Positions 1 through 9,462 of a DNA stretch of 64,000 bases are shown piece after piece. The position numbers and the translations under genes are program-made. Source of the DNA: Saccharopolyspora ipomoeae (GTDB taxonomy: Bacteria; Actinomycetota; Actinomycetes; Mycobacteriales; Pseudonocardiaceae); the NCBI RefSeq assembly GCF_029952525.1, contig NZ_JASAOF010000010.1:124001-188000 (forward strand). Direction: 5' to 3'. The stretch's first letter is position 1. Every line of letters begins with the position of its first letter. A model generated the notes under the pieces. That model saw nothing but the letters and a program-made list of their open reading frames with translations, did no database searches and was not told the DNA's origin.

Positions 1-15
1 CCCCCGAGTTGGGGT
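1..15. promoter_or_regulatory. Partial dyad at the window edge
   Basis: The first 15 bases, read on the minus strand, are ACCCCAACTCGGGGG. They match 13 of 15 positions of the dyad at 1208-1222 (ACCCCAATTCGGGTG). The two copies flank the GAF-LuxR gene at 288, so they may be operators of that regulator. This is a visual match only, and the rest of 1-287 shows no other gene or clear signal. Confidence 0.25.
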
Positions 16-287
16 GGTGAGGGCGCGGCGGCGCGTGAGGACCGATCTCCGGTGGTCAGAGGGCACCACATCCGAACCCCGATCACGCAGCGTGGGACAA
101 GTCCACTCGAACAGCCGCCCCCGGACGGGGGTATTGGCGCGATTCGTGCACGCGGAGAATCGGTTCAGCCGCCAAATGGCCGGTATAGTGTTGCAACTCG
201 ATGCCACGTCGGAGTGGCAGGTGTCTTCGGCGTGGGACGGAGCAGGCGGACCGGAACGCGCCGATCAGCCGATGGAGGACGGACACT

Positions 288-1193
288 ATGACCGGCAGCG
301 GAGACGGCAACGGCGCCGTGTCGCGGGGGGCCGAGAACCGTGCGCGCCTGCGCCCGGACGATCGGGACGCGCTGCGCGCCGAATTGCGTTCGGTGTCAAC
401 CGAACTGGAGTTCCCGGTCGCCTTCGGCGGGGAGGTCGCCGACGGCGGCGTCCGGCTCACCGAGTGCTTCGGGGCCCTGACCCAGCGGCTGCACAACCTG
501 GAGGTCCGCGAGGGCAAGGGCCTCGGCGGGCAGGCCCTGGCCTTCGGCAAGCCGATCGGCGTGGCCGACTACAGCGCCGCCCGCCACATCACCCACGACT
601 ACGACGGACCGGTCAAGGCCGAGCGGCTCTCGGCGGTGCTCGCCGTCCCGGTGCGGGTGCGCGGCAAGTGCCGCGCCGTGCTCTACGGCGCGATCCGGCA
701 GCGCGTCGGCGTCGGCGACCGCGCGCGGGACTCGCTGGTGCTGGCCGGGCGTCGGCTGGCCGCCGAGCTGGCGGTGCGCGACGAGGTGGACCGGAGGTTG
801 TCGATGGCCGAGACGATCGCGGCCACGAGCCGCCCCGAGGTTCCCGACGTCGCCAAGCTGGAGGAGCTGCGCTCCGTCCACTCCGAACTGTGCGCGATCG
901 CGGGGACCGTGGAGGACTCCGCGCTGCGCGGCCGGATGTACGAGGTCGCTCAGCGGCTGGCCGACCTGCGCTCGGGGGAGACCGAGCCGCCACCGGAGTT
1001 CCGCCTGTCGCGCCGCGAGATCGACGTGCTCGCCCAGGTGGCGCTGGGCTGCACCAACGCCGAGGTGGCCGAGCGGCTGTCGCTGTCGCCCGAGACGGTG
1101 AAGGCATACCTGCGCACCGCCATGCGCAGGCTCGGCGCCCACACGCGGCACGAGGCCGTGGTGCGCGCCCGGTCGGCGTGGCTGCTGCCGTGA
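288..1193 (+). CDS. GAF-domain LuxR-family transcriptional regulator
   Basis: Predicted 301-aa cytoplasmic DNA-binding regulator. Residues about 30-165 form a GAF-like sensor region, containing the stretch GKGLGGQALAFGKPIGVADY. The C-terminus, from about residue 235, is a LuxR/NarL helix-turn-helix with the diagnostic LSRREIDVLAQVALGCTNAE and LSLSPETVKAYLRTAMRRLG. The ATG at 288 was chosen over an upstream in-frame ATG because GGAGG sits at 274-278, nine bases away. The next gene on the same strand is an acyl-CoA ligase about 100 bp downstream. A paralogue at 34140 (SPETVKTYLRNATRKLG) is paired with another ligase, so the regulator probably controls its neighbouring ligase. The ligand is unknown. 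Confidence 0.85.
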   Translation: MTGSGDGNGAVSRGAENRARLRPDDRDALRAELRSVSTELEFPVAFGGEVADGGVRLTECFGALTQRLHNLEVREGKGLGGQALAFGKPIGVADYSAARHITHDYDGPVKAERLSAVLAVPVRVRGKCRAVLYGAIRQRVGVGDRARDSLVLAGRRLAAELAVRDEVDRRLSMAETIAATSRPEVPDVAKLEELRSVHSELCAIAGTVEDSALRGRMYEVAQRLADLRSGETEPPPEFRLSRREIDVLAQVALGCTNAEVAERLSLSPETVKAYLRTAMRRLGAHTRHEAVVRARSAWLLP

Positions 1194-1207
1194 CCCGGAC
1201 GAGTGGT

Positions 1208-1222
1208 ACCCCAATTCGGGTG
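1208..1222. promoter_or_regulatory. Dyad between GAF-LuxR gene and acyl-CoA ligase
   Basis: ACCCCAATTCGGGTG contains ACCC-N6-GGGT around a central AATT. It lies 14 bp after the regulator stop and about 70 bp before the ligase start. Its resemblance to the sequence at 1-15 supports an operator, but no protein-DNA evidence is available. Confidence 0.35.
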
Positions 1223-1249
1223 TAACGCCGCTGGGACGGGGACTCTACG

Positions 1250-1269
1250 GTGTGTGGTCACCAACACAC
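1250..1269. promoter_or_regulatory. 6-8-6 inverted repeat upstream of acyl-CoA ligase
   Basis: GTGTGT and ACACAC flank eight bases (GGTCACCA). The repeat ends 22 bp before the ligase GTG at 1292. The 6-8-6 geometry is the same as the repeat at 34066-34085 beside the paralogous regulator, although the arm sequences differ. It could be an operator or a transcript-start hairpin. Confidence 0.35.
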
Positions 1270-1291
1270 GCCACCTGCCCGGGAGGACGCC

Positions 1292-2917
1292 GTGACCGCG
1301 GTCGAGATTTCCTATTCGTCCGGTACCTCTGACACGCCGCTGCTGGGCGACACCATCGGCGACAACCTGCGCCGCACCGCCGAGCGCGTCCCGGACCGCG
1401 ACGCGCTGGTGGAGCACGCCACGGGCCGGCGCTGGACGTACCGGGAGTTCGACGCCGAGGTCGACGCGGTCGCGCTCGGACTGCTCGACGCCGGCATCAC
1501 CAAGGGCGACCGGGTGGGCATCTGGGCGCCGAACCGCGCCGAGTGGACGCTGACCCAGTACGCGACGGCGAGGATCGGCGCGATCCTGGTCAACATCAAC
1601 CCCGCTTACCGGCTGCACGAGCTGGAGTACGTGCTCAACCAGGCCGGGATCCGGATGCTGGTGGCCGCGCGCTCGTTCAAGACCTCCGACTACGCGGGCA
1701 TGATCGCCGAGGCGCGGCCGAAATGCGCTGGGCTGGAACAGGTCGTGCTCTTCGACGACCCGGAGTGGGCGCAGCTGCTGGAGAACGGGCGCGCGGGCGA
1801 CCGCGAGCGGCTGCGCGAGGTGGCCGCGACCCTGTCGGCGGACGACGCGATCAACATCCAGTACACCTCGGGCACCACGGGTTTCCCGAAGGGCGCGACG
1901 CTGTCGCACCACAACATCCTCAACAACGGCTTCTTCGTCGGTGAGCTGTGCGGCTACAGCGAGGTGGACCGGGTGGCGATCGTGCCGCCGTTCTACCACT
2001 GCTTCGGCATGGTGATGGGCAACCTCGCCTGCACCTCGCACGGTTCGGCGATGGTGATCCCGTCGGAGGGCTTCGACCCGGGCACCGCGCTGGCGGCCGT
2101 GTCGGCCGAGCGGTGCACGTCGCTGTACGGGGTGCCGACGATGTTCATCGCCGAGCTGGACCACCCGGAGTTCGACTCGTTCGACCTGTCGTCGCTGCGC
2201 ACCGGCATCATGGCGGGCTCGCCGTGCCCGGTGGAGGTGATGAAGCAGGTCATCGACCGGATGGGCATGTCGGAGGTCGCGATCTGCTACGGCATGACCG
2301 AGACCTCGCCGGTGTCGACGCAGACCCGGGCCGACGACTCGCTGGAGCGCCGGGTGTCGACGGTGGGCCGGGTGGGCCCGCACCTGGAGGTCAAGATCGT
2401 CGACCCGAGCACCGGCCTGACCGTGCCGCGCGGCGAGCCGGGGGAGCTGTGCACCCGGGGCTACTCGGTGATGCTGGGCTACTGGGAGCAGCCGGAGAAG
2501 ACCCACGAGGTCATCGACGCGGCTCGCTGGATGCACACCGGCGACCTGGCGGTGATGGACTCCGACGGCTACGTCTCGATCACCGGCCGGATCAAGGACA
2601 TGGTGATCCGGGGCGGCGAGAACGTCTACCCGCGCGAGATCGAGGAGTTCCTCTACACCCACCCGGACGTGCTGGACGCGCAGGTCATCGGCGTCCCCGA
2701 CGACCGCTACGGCGAGGAGCTCATGGCCTGGGTGCGCCTGCGCGAGGGAGCCGAGGAGCTCACCGCCGAGGCGCTGCGCGAGTTCTGCAAGGGCAAGCTC
2801 GCGCACTACAAGATCCCGCGCTACGTCCACGTCGTCGACGACTTCCCGATGACGGTCACCGGCAAGGTCCGCAAGGTCGAGATGCGCGAACGCGCCAAGG
2901 ACATCCTCGGCGGCTGA
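1292..2917 (+). CDS. Fatty-acyl-CoA synthetase (AMP-binding, FadD type)
   Basis: 541-aa ANL-superfamily ligase that activates a carboxylic acid with ATP and CoA through an acyl-adenylate. Visible motifs are [20 protein letters not shown] (P-loop), [27 protein letters not shown] A7, [20 protein letters not shown] (hinge) and the C-terminal [11 protein letters not shown] with the catalytic lysine. The length is usual for medium- and long-chain FadD enzymes. The GTG at 1292 is preferred because GGGAGGA lies six bases upstream; an ATG at 1250 has no such site and would put the start inside a dyad. It follows a GAF-LuxR regulator. The substrate cannot be read from the sequence. Confidence 0.88.
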   Translation: MTAVEISYSSGTSDTPLLGDTIGDNLRRTAERVPDRDALVEHATGRRWTYREFDAEVDAVALGLLDAGITKGDRVGIWAPNRAEWTLTQYATARIGAILVNINPAYRLHELEYVLNQAGIRMLVAARSFKTSDYAGMIAEARPKCAGLEQVVLFDDPEWAQLLENGRAGDRERLREVAATLSADDAINIQYTSGTTGFPKGATLSHHNILNNGFFVGELCGYSEVDRVAIVPPFYHCFGMVMGNLACTSHGSAMVIPSEGFDPGTALAAVSAERCTSLYGVPTMFIAELDHPEFDSFDLSSLRTGIMAGSPCPVEVMKQVIDRMGMSEVAICYGMTETSPVSTQTRADDSLERRVSTVGRVGPHLEVKIVDPSTGLTVPRGEPGELCTRGYSVMLGYWEQPEKTHEVIDAARWMHTGDLAVMDSDGYVSITGRIKDMVIRGGENVYPREIEEFLYTHPDVLDAQVIGVPDDRYGEELMAWVRLREGAEELTAEALREFCKGKLAHYKIPRYVHVVDDFPMTVTGKVRKVEMRERAKDILGG

Positions 2918-2923
2918 GCGGGC

Positions 2924-3949
2924 TCAGCGCCCGTGGTGGGCGAGCAGCGCGTGGGCCGAGTCGGCGCCGGTCGCGGGCTCGGTGTGGACGACCGCCGCGG
3001 TCAGGCGCGGAACCCGGTGCACCAGCGCGTGTTCCACGTCGTGGGCGAGCAGGTGGGCTCGTTCGACGGTGAGCGCGGGATCGACGGCCACGGCCAGCTC
3101 GGCGTGCAGGCTGTGGCCGATCCAGCGCATCCGCACCCGGTCGACGCCCCGCACGCCGGCGACTCCGGCGGCGGCCTGCTCGGCCAGGTCCACGGTGCGC
3201 GGGTCGACCGCGTCCATCAGCCGGTGCAGGACCTGCTTGGCCGCGTCGCGCAGCACGAACAGGATGGCCGCGGTGATGGCCAGGCCGATGATCGGATCCG
3301 CCAGCGGGAAGCCCAGCGCGACCCCGGCGGCGCCGAGAACCACTGCCAGCGAGGTGAACCCGTCGGTGCGTGCGTGCAGCCCGTCGGCGACCAGCGCCGC
3401 CGAACCGATCCGCCGTCCCACGGCGATCCGCCAGCGCGCCACGATCTCGTTGCCCGCGAACCCGATCAGCCCCGCCGCCGCGACGACCCACAGGTGCTGC
3501 ACCGGGCGCGGCTCGACCAGCCGGAGCACGGCCTCGTACCCGGCGAAGGTGGCCGAGGCGGCGATGATGAGCACCACCACGACCCCGGCGAGATCCTCGG
3601 CCCGGCCCAGACCGTAGGTGTAGCGGCGGGTCGCCACCCGGCGGCCCAGCAGGAACGCGATGCCCACCGGCAGCGCGGTGAGCGCGTCGGCGAAGTTGTG
3701 GATCGTGTCGCCCAGCAGCGCCACCGAGTGCGTGTGCAGCACCAGCACGAGCTGCGCGATCGCGGTGACCAGCAGCGCGGCGAACGACCACACCAGGGTC
3801 CGCACGCCCCGCCTGCTGGTCTCCAGCGCCGAGTCGAACCGGTCGGCGCTGTCGTGACCGTGCGGCGTGACGGCGTGCTTGAGGTGGTGCCACCAGCGTC
3901 GCCGGACGTGCCCATGCCCGTGGCCGTGCCCGGTGGAGTCGTGCGCCAT
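2924..3949 (-). CDS. Cation diffusion facilitator metal exporter
   Basis: 341-aa CDF-family proton/metal antiporter of the cytoplasmic membrane. It opens with a histidine-rich tail (HGHGHGHVRRR, then HH and HGHD) that probably binds metal. Six membrane segments follow, with paired metal-site signatures HNFADALTALP in the second segment and ADGLHARTDG in the fifth, and a cytoplasmic ferredoxin-like C-terminal domain. The start at 3949 has GAAGGTG upstream; a longer in-frame start would run through the sensor promoter. It is divergent from an ArsR/SmtB sensor at 4018, the layout seen for cobalt/nickel or zinc efflux units. Its 3' end lies 6 bp from the ligase stop at 2917. Confidence 0.9.
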   Translation of the reverse strand: MAHDSTGHGHGHGHVRRRWWHHLKHAVTPHGHDSADRFDSALETSRRGVRTLVWSFAALLVTAIAQLVLVLHTHSVALLGDTIHNFADALTALPVGIAFLLGRRVATRRYTYGLGRAEDLAGVVVVLIIAASATFAGYEAVLRLVEPRPVQHLWVVAAAGLIGFAGNEIVARWRIAVGRRIGSAALVADGLHARTDGFTSLAVVLGAAGVALGFPLADPIIGLAITAAILFVLRDAAKQVLHRLMDAVDPRTVDLAEQAAAGVAGVRGVDRVRMRWIGHSLHAELAVAVDPALTVERAHLLAHDVEHALVHRVPRLTAAVVHTEPATGADSAHALLAHHGR

Positions 3950-4008
3950 GTGCTCGTCACCTTCGCTCGCGTGCCGTCGGCTTGCCAGGATGCCCTGGTC
4001 GGGGGCAA

Positions 4009-4020
4009 CATGCAAGCATG
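4009..4020. promoter_or_regulatory. Palindromic operator candidate between CDF and ArsR genes
   Basis: CATGCAAGCATG is a palindrome apart from its central AA. It lies in the 68-bp divergent promoter of the exporter and its likely sensor, where an ArsR/SmtB repressor would bind to control both. It overlaps the proposed ATG of the ArsR gene, as would occur on a leaderless or short-leader transcript. Confidence 0.5.
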
Positions 4021-4380
4021 CGCGCGCACGACGACATGGCAACAGCCACCGATTCGCAGCAACCCGGCGACGCCAGGTTCGCGGTGGCGGCCGACGTCCT
4101 GCGCCACCTCGCCGACCCGACCCGGCTGCACCTGCTGCGGCTGCTGACGACCGAGCAGGACGTCAGCACGCTCACCGACCAGGTCGCCGCGTCGCGCTCC
4201 TCGGTCTCGCAGCACCTCGGCAGGCTGCGCCTGGCCGGGCTCGTCCAGTCCCGCCGCGAGGGGCGCCGCATGCTCTACCGCATCGCCAGCGATCACCTCG
4301 CCGCCCTGGTCGCCGAGTCCCTGGAATTCGCCGACCACGCGGTCCGCGGAATACCGCACCACCACGTCGAACGCCGGTGA
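4018..4380 (+). CDS. ArsR/SmtB-family metal-sensing repressor
   Basis: About 120-aa winged-helix repressor with LADPTRLHLLRLLTTEQDVS and the recognition region AASRSSVSQHLGRLRLAGLV. The C-terminal helix ends in DHAVRGIPHHHVERR, a histidine cluster suited to nickel, cobalt or zinc binding; this recalls NmtR and KmtR of mycobacteria. There is no CxC arsenic-type motif in the recognition helix region. Divergent pairing with a CDF exporter supports a KmtR-like role, with release from DNA on metal binding. The start is uncertain: ATG at 3982, 4018 or 4036 are all in frame. 4018 is chosen because GGGGG lies 12 bases upstream. Confidence 0.85.
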   Translation: MRAHDDMATATDSQQPGDARFAVAADVLRHLADPTRLHLLRLLTTEQDVSTLTDQVAASRSSVSQHLGRLRLAGLVQSRREGRRMLYRIASDHLAALVAESLEFADHAVRGIPHHHVERR

Positions 4381-4434
4381 GGGCGCCCCGCGGAACCCCT
4401 CGTGGAGGGAAAGCCTCCGCATAGCAACGCGTTT

Positions 4435-4450
4435 GACCCCTCCAGGGGTC
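4435..4450. terminator. Hairpin after the ArsR gene
   Basis: GACCCC and GGGGTC form a 6-bp stem with a TCCA loop, 55 bp after the ArsR stop. A second small hairpin (GGAGG/CCTCC, 4404-4418) precedes it. Neither has a T-run, so these are weak factor-independent terminator candidates. Confidence 0.3.
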
Positions 4451-4568
4451 GGTGGTCAGCGTCACCCGCGGCGCTCGGATCCGGCGGGAGCGCACGTCAC
4501 GGAGTTGCGCCGGGGGCGGGGAGGTCGCCCGTCCGGATCCGCGCATTGACCCGTCCGGGCTACGGATC

Positions 4569-4587
4569 TTAGGTTTGCCTCGCCTTA
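4569..4587. promoter_or_regulatory. Candidate iron box (IdeR/DmdR type) before the indigoidine cassette
   Basis: TTAGGTTTGCCTCGCCTTA matches 14 of 19 positions of the IdeR/DtxR consensus TTAGGTTAGGCTAACCTAA. Both outer half-sites are nearly intact (TTAGG and CCTTA). It lies 79 bp before the first gene of the cassette, a usual place for an iron-regulated operator. Binding is inferred, not shown. Confidence 0.45.
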
Positions 4588-4665
4588 TGATCGGCGAGGA
4601 GGGGTGCTGATGCGATCACGATTTACGTTGCGGCACCGGGACTTTCGATCCGCGCGAGGTGTCCG

Positions 4666-5574
4666 ATGAGGAAGGGGATCGGTTTCGACTCGGCGCTGAC
4701 CGCGATCGCGCCGGCGGTCTGGGGCAGCACCTACCTGGTGGCCACCGAGCTCCTCCCGCCCGGGAGGCCGCTGCTGGCCTCCGCGGTGCGCGCGCTCCCC
4801 GCGGGGCTGGTGCTCCTGGCCGCGGGCCGGACGCTGCCGCGAGGTGCGTGGTGGTGGCGTGCGCTGGTCCTGGGGACGCTCAACATCGGCGCGTTCTTCT
4901 ACCTGCTGTTCGTGGCCGCCTACCACCTGCCGGGCGGTGTTGCGGCGCTCGTGGTCGCGACCCAGCCGATGCTCGTGCTGGGGCTGTCGGCGGTGCTGCT
5001 CAAGAGCGGGGTCCGCCCGGTCCAGGTGGGCGCCTGCGCGCTCGGTGCCGCCGGGGTGGCGATGCTGGTCCTGACCCCGCGCGCCGGGGTCGACCTGATC
5101 GGTGTCCTCAGCGGACTCGGCGGTGCGGCGTGCATGGCCTCGGGGATCGTGCTCACCAAGCGGTGGGGGCGTCCGGACGGGGTGAACCTGCTGACCTTCA
5201 CCGGGTGGCAGCTGGCCGTCGGCGGCCTGCTGCTGCTCCCGATGACGTTGCTGGTGGAAGGGCTTCCCCAGGACGTCTCGGCGGAGAACCTGGCCGGATT
5301 CGCCTACCTCAGCCTGATCGGGGCGCTGCTCGCCTACGCGCTGTGGTTCCGGGGCATCGAGAGGCTGCCCGCCGTCGCGGTGTCGTTCCTGGGATTCGCC
5401 AGTCCGCTGGCCGCCGCCGCGCTCGGTTACGCGGTGCTCGGTCAGGAGCTGTCGCCGCTGCAACTCCTCGGTGCGCTGGCGGTGATCGCCTCCGTGGTGC
5501 TCGCGCAACCCCGGCAGGCGCCCGCGCCGCAGCCGCCCGACCCCGCCTCCCGCCCGTCCGCACCGACGCGATGA
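4666..5574 (+). CDS. EamA/DMT-family exporter of the indigoidine cassette
   Basis: 302-aa membrane protein with about ten hydrophobic segments in two EamA halves. The first half includes APAVWGSTYLVATELLPPGR and GGVAALVVATQPMLVLGLSA; the second includes LIGALLAYALWFRGIERLPA and ASPLAAAALGYAVLGQEL. Drug/metabolite transporters of this type export metabolites or amino acids. The stop overlaps the synthetase start by four bases (ATGA), so the two are translationally coupled. That suggests export of indigoidine, its monomer or a precursor. The ATG at 4666 follows GCGAGGT. The C-terminal tail is rich in proline and alanine. Confidence 0.85.
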   Translation: MRKGIGFDSALTAIAPAVWGSTYLVATELLPPGRPLLASAVRALPAGLVLLAAGRTLPRGAWWWRALVLGTLNIGAFFYLLFVAAYHLPGGVAALVVATQPMLVLGLSAVLLKSGVRPVQVGACALGAAGVAMLVLTPRAGVDLIGVLSGLGGAACMASGIVLTKRWGRPDGVNLLTFTGWQLAVGGLLLLPMTLLVEGLPQDVSAENLAGFAYLSLIGALLAYALWFRGIERLPAVAVSFLGFASPLAAAALGYAVLGQELSPLQLLGALAVIASVVLAQPRQAPAPQPPDPASRPSAPTR

Positions 5575-8500
5575 CGCACTTCCCAGCGAGGACGACCGTG
5601 GAAACAACCCTGTCCCCGCCGCGCGCGCACGACGCGCTCGCGGGATTCTTCCTGCCCAGCCTGCTGGAGCAGCAGGCGCTCTCCAGGCCCGACGCGATCG
5701 CGGTCGAGAGCGAGCGCGAACGGCTGACCTACCGCGACCTGCACGGGCGCAGCGCCCGGCTGGCCGACGACCTGCGCGACGCCGGCGTGGCGCCCGACGA
5801 CTGCGTCGGGCTGTTCGTCGACCCCTCCCCGGACCTGGTGGGCGGGGTGTGGGGAATCCTGTCCGCGGGCGGCGCCTACCTGCCGCTGTCGCCGGAGTAC
5901 CCCGAGGAACGGCTGCGCTACATGCTCGCCGACAGCGGCGCGCAGGTGGTCGTCGCCCAGGAGCACCTCGCCGCCCGGCTCGCCGAGCTCGCCCCGCCCG
6001 GCATCCGGGTGATCACCCCGAACACCACCGGGAGCGGTGCGGTCGGAGGTGGGGTGCCGCCGCGCCCCGAGGGTCTGGCGTACGTCATCTACACCTCGGG
6101 CAGCACCGGCCGACCGAAGGGCGTGCTCATCGAGCACCGCAGCATCGCCTCCCAGATGCGGTGGTTGCACGCCTTCGGCCACCTCGGTGCGGAGGCCTCG
6201 GTGCTGCAGAAGACCCCGATGAGCTTCGACGCCGCGCAGTGGGAGATCCTCGCGCCCGCCTTCGGCGCCCGGGTCGTGCTGGGCGCACCCGGGATCCACC
6301 GGGACCCGGATGCGCTGATCGACGCGATCAACGCGCACCAGGTGACCACGCTGCAGTGCGTGCCGACCCTGCTGCAGGCGCTGCTCGACACCGAGCGGTT
6401 CGGCACCTGCACGTCGCTGCGCCGCGTGTTCTCCGGCGGTGAGGCCCTGTCCCGGCCGCTGGCGCGGCAGGTGACCGACGAACTGCCCTGGGTGTCGCTG
6501 ATCAACCTCTACGGGCCCACCGAGTGCACCATCAACGCCACCGCGCACCTCGTCGACCCGGCCGAGATCGGGGACGGGACGGGTGCGGTCCCGATCGGCG
6601 TCCCGGTGGACAACACCCAGTGCTTCATCCTGGACGAGAACGGCTCTCCCGCCGACATCGGCGAAACCGGCGAGCTCCACGTCGGCGGCGTCCAGCTCGC
6701 GCGCGGCTACCTGGGTCGCCCGGAGCAGACCGCGGAGAAGTTCGTCCCGTCGCCGTTCGTGCCCACCGAACGGCTGTACCGCACCGGGGATCTGGCGCAC
6801 TGGAACCCCGACGGCAGCATCCAGTTCTGCGGCCGGGCCGACAACCAGGTCAAGCTGCGCGGTCACCGGGTCGAGCTCGACGAGATCGCCCTGGGCATCG
6901 CCGAGCACGCGTGGGTGCGGCAGGCGGCGGCGATCGTCACCGACGACCCGCGCACCGGGTTCCAGAACCTGATCGCCTGCGTCGAGCTCAACCCGCGCGA
7001 GGCGACGGTGATGGACCAGGGCAACGAAGGGGCCCACCACCGGTCCAAGTCCAACAAGCTGCAGGTCAAGGCCCAGCTGTCCAACCCGGGGGTCCGCGGG
7101 CCCGAGGAGCTGCGGGGCAGGCCCGTCGTGGGGCTTCCGGGTAAGCAGGAGACCGCGCACCAGCGGCGCGAGACCTTCGCCCGCAAGACCTACCGCTTCT
7201 ACGAGGGCGGCGAGGTCACCCGCGCGGACATCGAGGCGCTGCTGCGGACTTCGCCGCGCCCGGAGCGCTCCCGCGGCCTCGACGAACCCGGCCTGGCCGA
7301 GTGGGGTGAGATCCTGCGGTGGTTCGGGCAGTTCCACAGCCCGGAGCGGTTGCTGCCGAAGTACTCCTACGCCTCGCCCGGGGCGCTCTACGCCACCCAG
7401 CTTTACGTGGAGATCACCGGCCTCGACGCCGTGGACCCCGGCGTGTACTACTACCACCCGGTCGATCACGTCCTGGTGCGCGTCGCCGAGCGGTCCGAGA
7501 CGCGCGAACCGACGTTCCGGCTGCACTTCGCGGGCCGGACCAGCGCGATCGAACCGGTCTACGCCAACAACGTCCGGGAAGTGCTCGAATTCGAAACCGG
7601 CCACATGCTCGGCGTTCTCGAAGAGGTCCTGCCCGGTCACGGACTCGACGTCCGGGCCGGCGGGCACCAACCGTCCATCATGGACGAAATCGGTGCGGCC
7701 GATGCCGACCACTACCTCGGCACCTTCGAGATCCGGCCGAACGACGGCACCCGGCGCCCGAACGCCACCGAGCTCTACGTCCAGGCGAACCCCGGCCGCG
7801 TCGACGGGCTGCCCGCCGGGCAGTACCGCTGGACCGGTGCGGAACTGCTGCGGATCTCCGACGAGCTCGTGCAGGCCCGGCACGTGATCGCCATCAACCA
7901 GGCGGTCCACGACAGGTCGAGCTTCGGCATCACCGCGGTGAGCCGGGCCGAGGACGACCGGCTGGAGTACGTCGACCTCGGCGCCACCCTGCACCGGCTG
8001 CAGCGCAACGACCTCGGGCTCGGGTTCATGTCCTCCGGCTACAGCTCGAAGACGGGCCATCCGCTGGCGGCCGCGCGACGGGTCGACGAGATCCTGGCCT
8101 CCTGCGGGATCGAACCGGGCGCGTCGTACTTCTTCCTCGGCGGCAAGACCAGCGAGCGGCAACGGCGCAGCGAGGGCATGCACGAGGACGCCGTGCACAT
8201 GCGAGGTCCCGCCGAGATCGTCAAGGACGACCTCGCGCGGTTGCTCCCCGACTACATGCTGCCGAACCGGGTGCTGGTGCTCGACCGGTTACCGCTGACC
8301 GCCAACGGCAAGGTCGACACCCGGGCGCTGGCCGGGTCGAGCGAGGTGCGCGAGGCCGAAGCCGCGCCGTACGTCGCCCCGGCCACCGACGTCGAGCGGC
8401 GGCTGGCCGGGTTGTGGGGCGAGGCCCTGAAGTACGAGGACGTGTCGACCCGGGACGAGTTCTTCGCCGCGGGCGGCAACTCGCTGATCGCCGTGACCCT

Positions 8501-9419
8501 GGTGAACAGGATCAACCGCGAGTTCGGCACCGAGCTGCCGCTGCAGGTCCTGTTCGTGCACCCCGAGCTCGCCGAGCTGGCGACGCGCATCGCCGACGAT
8601 TCCCCGGTCGAGTCCTCGCGCCTGGTGCGGTTGCACGACGGCGGGAACGATCGGCCGGTGCACTGCTGGCCCGGACTGGGCGGCTACCCGATGAACCTGC
8701 GCGCGCTGGCCCGCGAATCCGGCCTCGGCGGACCGTTCTACGGAGTGCAGGCGCACGGCATCAACGCAGGTGAAGAGCCCTACGAGACGATCAGCGGGAT
8801 GGCCGCCGCGGACCTGGCCGAGATCCGGCGGGAGCAGTCGGCCGGGCCGTACCGGTTGTGGGGGTACTCCTTCGGCGCGCGCGTGGCCTTCGAGGCCGCG
8901 TGGCAGCTGGAGCAGCAGGGCGAGCAGGTCGAGCACCTGATGCTCATCTGCCCGGGCAACCCGGAGGTCGCCGGGACGACCGACGGTGCGAGGGCGGCCT
9001 CGTACTCCGACACCACGTACCTGACGATCCTGTTTTCGGTGTTCGCCGGGACGATCAGCGGTCCGGACCTGGACCGCTGCCTGGCGGAGGTCGAGGGCGA
9101 GGACGACTTCGTGGCGTTCGTCCACGAGCGGTACCCGAGCCTGGACGAGGACGTGATCCGGCGGATCACGCGGATCGTGGAGCGGACCTACGAGTTCGAT
9201 TACACCTTCCACGAGCTGGCCGAGAGGAGCGTCAGCGCACCGGTGACGCTGTTCAAGGCCGTCGGCGACGACTACTCGTTTATCGAGGGCAGCACCGGCT
9301 ACTCGGCCGAGCCGCCCGGGGTGGTCGAGCTCGGCGGTGACCACTACGCGGTGCTCGGGGAGCAGGGGGTCGCCGAGCTCGCCGCCGCTCTGCGGGCCGC
9401 GCACGCCCGGCAGCGCTGA
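5571..9419 (+). CDS. indC: Indigoidine synthetase, single-module NRPS (A-Ox-T-TE)
   Basis: 1282 residues, the same length I recall for BpsA of Streptomyces lavendulae, which converts two L-glutamines into the blue pigment indigoidine using ATP and FMN. Domains: adenylation from about 30 (YTSGSTGRPKG near 174, NLYGPTECTINATA near 312, YRTGDLAHWNPDG near 403); an FMN oxidase of SagB/nitroreductase type inserted in the A domain, about 530-845 (KTYRFYEGGEVTRADIEALL, SSGYSSKTGHPLAA); the resumed A domain with TANGKVDTRAL; a carrier domain with its phosphopantetheine serine in FFAAGGNSLIAV near 972; and a thioesterase with GYSFGAR near 1098. The insertion and domain order are diagnostic. It needs a 4'-phosphopantetheinyl transferase, which is not in this window. 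The start was set by the overlap with the upstream exporter. Confidence 0.93.
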   Translation: MTHFPARTTVETTLSPPRAHDALAGFFLPSLLEQQALSRPDAIAVESERERLTYRDLHGRSARLADDLRDAGVAPDDCVGLFVDPSPDLVGGVWGILSAGGAYLPLSPEYPEERLRYMLADSGAQVVVAQEHLAARLAELAPPGIRVITPNTTGSGAVGGGVPPRPEGLAYVIYTSGSTGRPKGVLIEHRSIASQMRWLHAFGHLGAEASVLQKTPMSFDAAQWEILAPAFGARVVLGAPGIHRDPDALIDAINAHQVTTLQCVPTLLQALLDTERFGTCTSLRRVFSGGEALSRPLARQVTDELPWVSLINLYGPTECTINATAHLVDPAEIGDGTGAVPIGVPVDNTQCFILDENGSPADIGETGELHVGGVQLARGYLGRPEQTAEKFVPSPFVPTERLYRTGDLAHWNPDGSIQFCGRADNQVKLRGHRVELDEIALGIAEHAWVRQAAAIVTDDPRTGFQNLIACVELNPREATVMDQGNEGAHHRSKSNKLQVKAQLSNPGVRGPEELRGRPVVGLPGKQETAHQRRETFARKTYRFYEGGEVTRADIEALLRTSPRPERSRGLDEPGLAEWGEILRWFGQFHSPERLLPKYSYASPGALYATQLYVEITGLDAVDPGVYYYHPVDHVLVRVAERSETREPTFRLHFAGRTSAIEPVYANNVREVLEFETGHMLGVLEEVLPGHGLDVRAGGHQPSIMDEIGAADADHYLGTFEIRPNDGTRRPNATELYVQANPGRVDGLPAGQYRWTGAELLRISDELVQARHVIAINQAVHDRSSFGITAVSRAEDDRLEYVDLGATLHRLQRNDLGLGFMSSGYSSKTGHPLAAARRVDEILASCGIEPGASYFFLGGKTSERQRRSEGMHEDAVHMRGPAEIVKDDLARLLPDYMLPNRVLVLDRLPLTANGKVDTRALAGSSEVREAEAAPYVAPATDVERRLAGLWGEALKYEDVSTRDEFFAAGGNSLIAVTLVNRINREFGTELPLQVLFVHPELAELATRIADDSPVESSRLVRLHDGGNDRPVHCWPGLGGYPMNLRALARESGLGGPFYGVQAHGINAGEEPYETISGMAAADLAEIRREQSAGPYRLWGYSFGARVAFEAAWQLEQQGEQVEHLMLICPGNPEVAGTTDGARAASYSDTTYLTILFSVFAGTISGPDLDRCLAEVEGEDDFVAFVHERYPSLDEDVIRRITRIVERTYEFDYTFHELAERSVSAPVTLFKAVGDDYSFIEGSTGYSAEPPGVVELGGDHYAVLGEQGVAELAAALRAAHARQR

Positions 9420-9462
9420 CGGCTAACGTCGCAACCACCACATCGAGAACGAGGAGCGAGCG

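Noticed and set aside
4659-5570. A 304-codon in-frame N-terminal extension of the indigoidine synthetase
   Set aside because: It overlaps the EamA exporter in another frame, is Arg/Pro-rich with no domain, and the ATGA overlap at 5571 gives a protein of exactly the family length.
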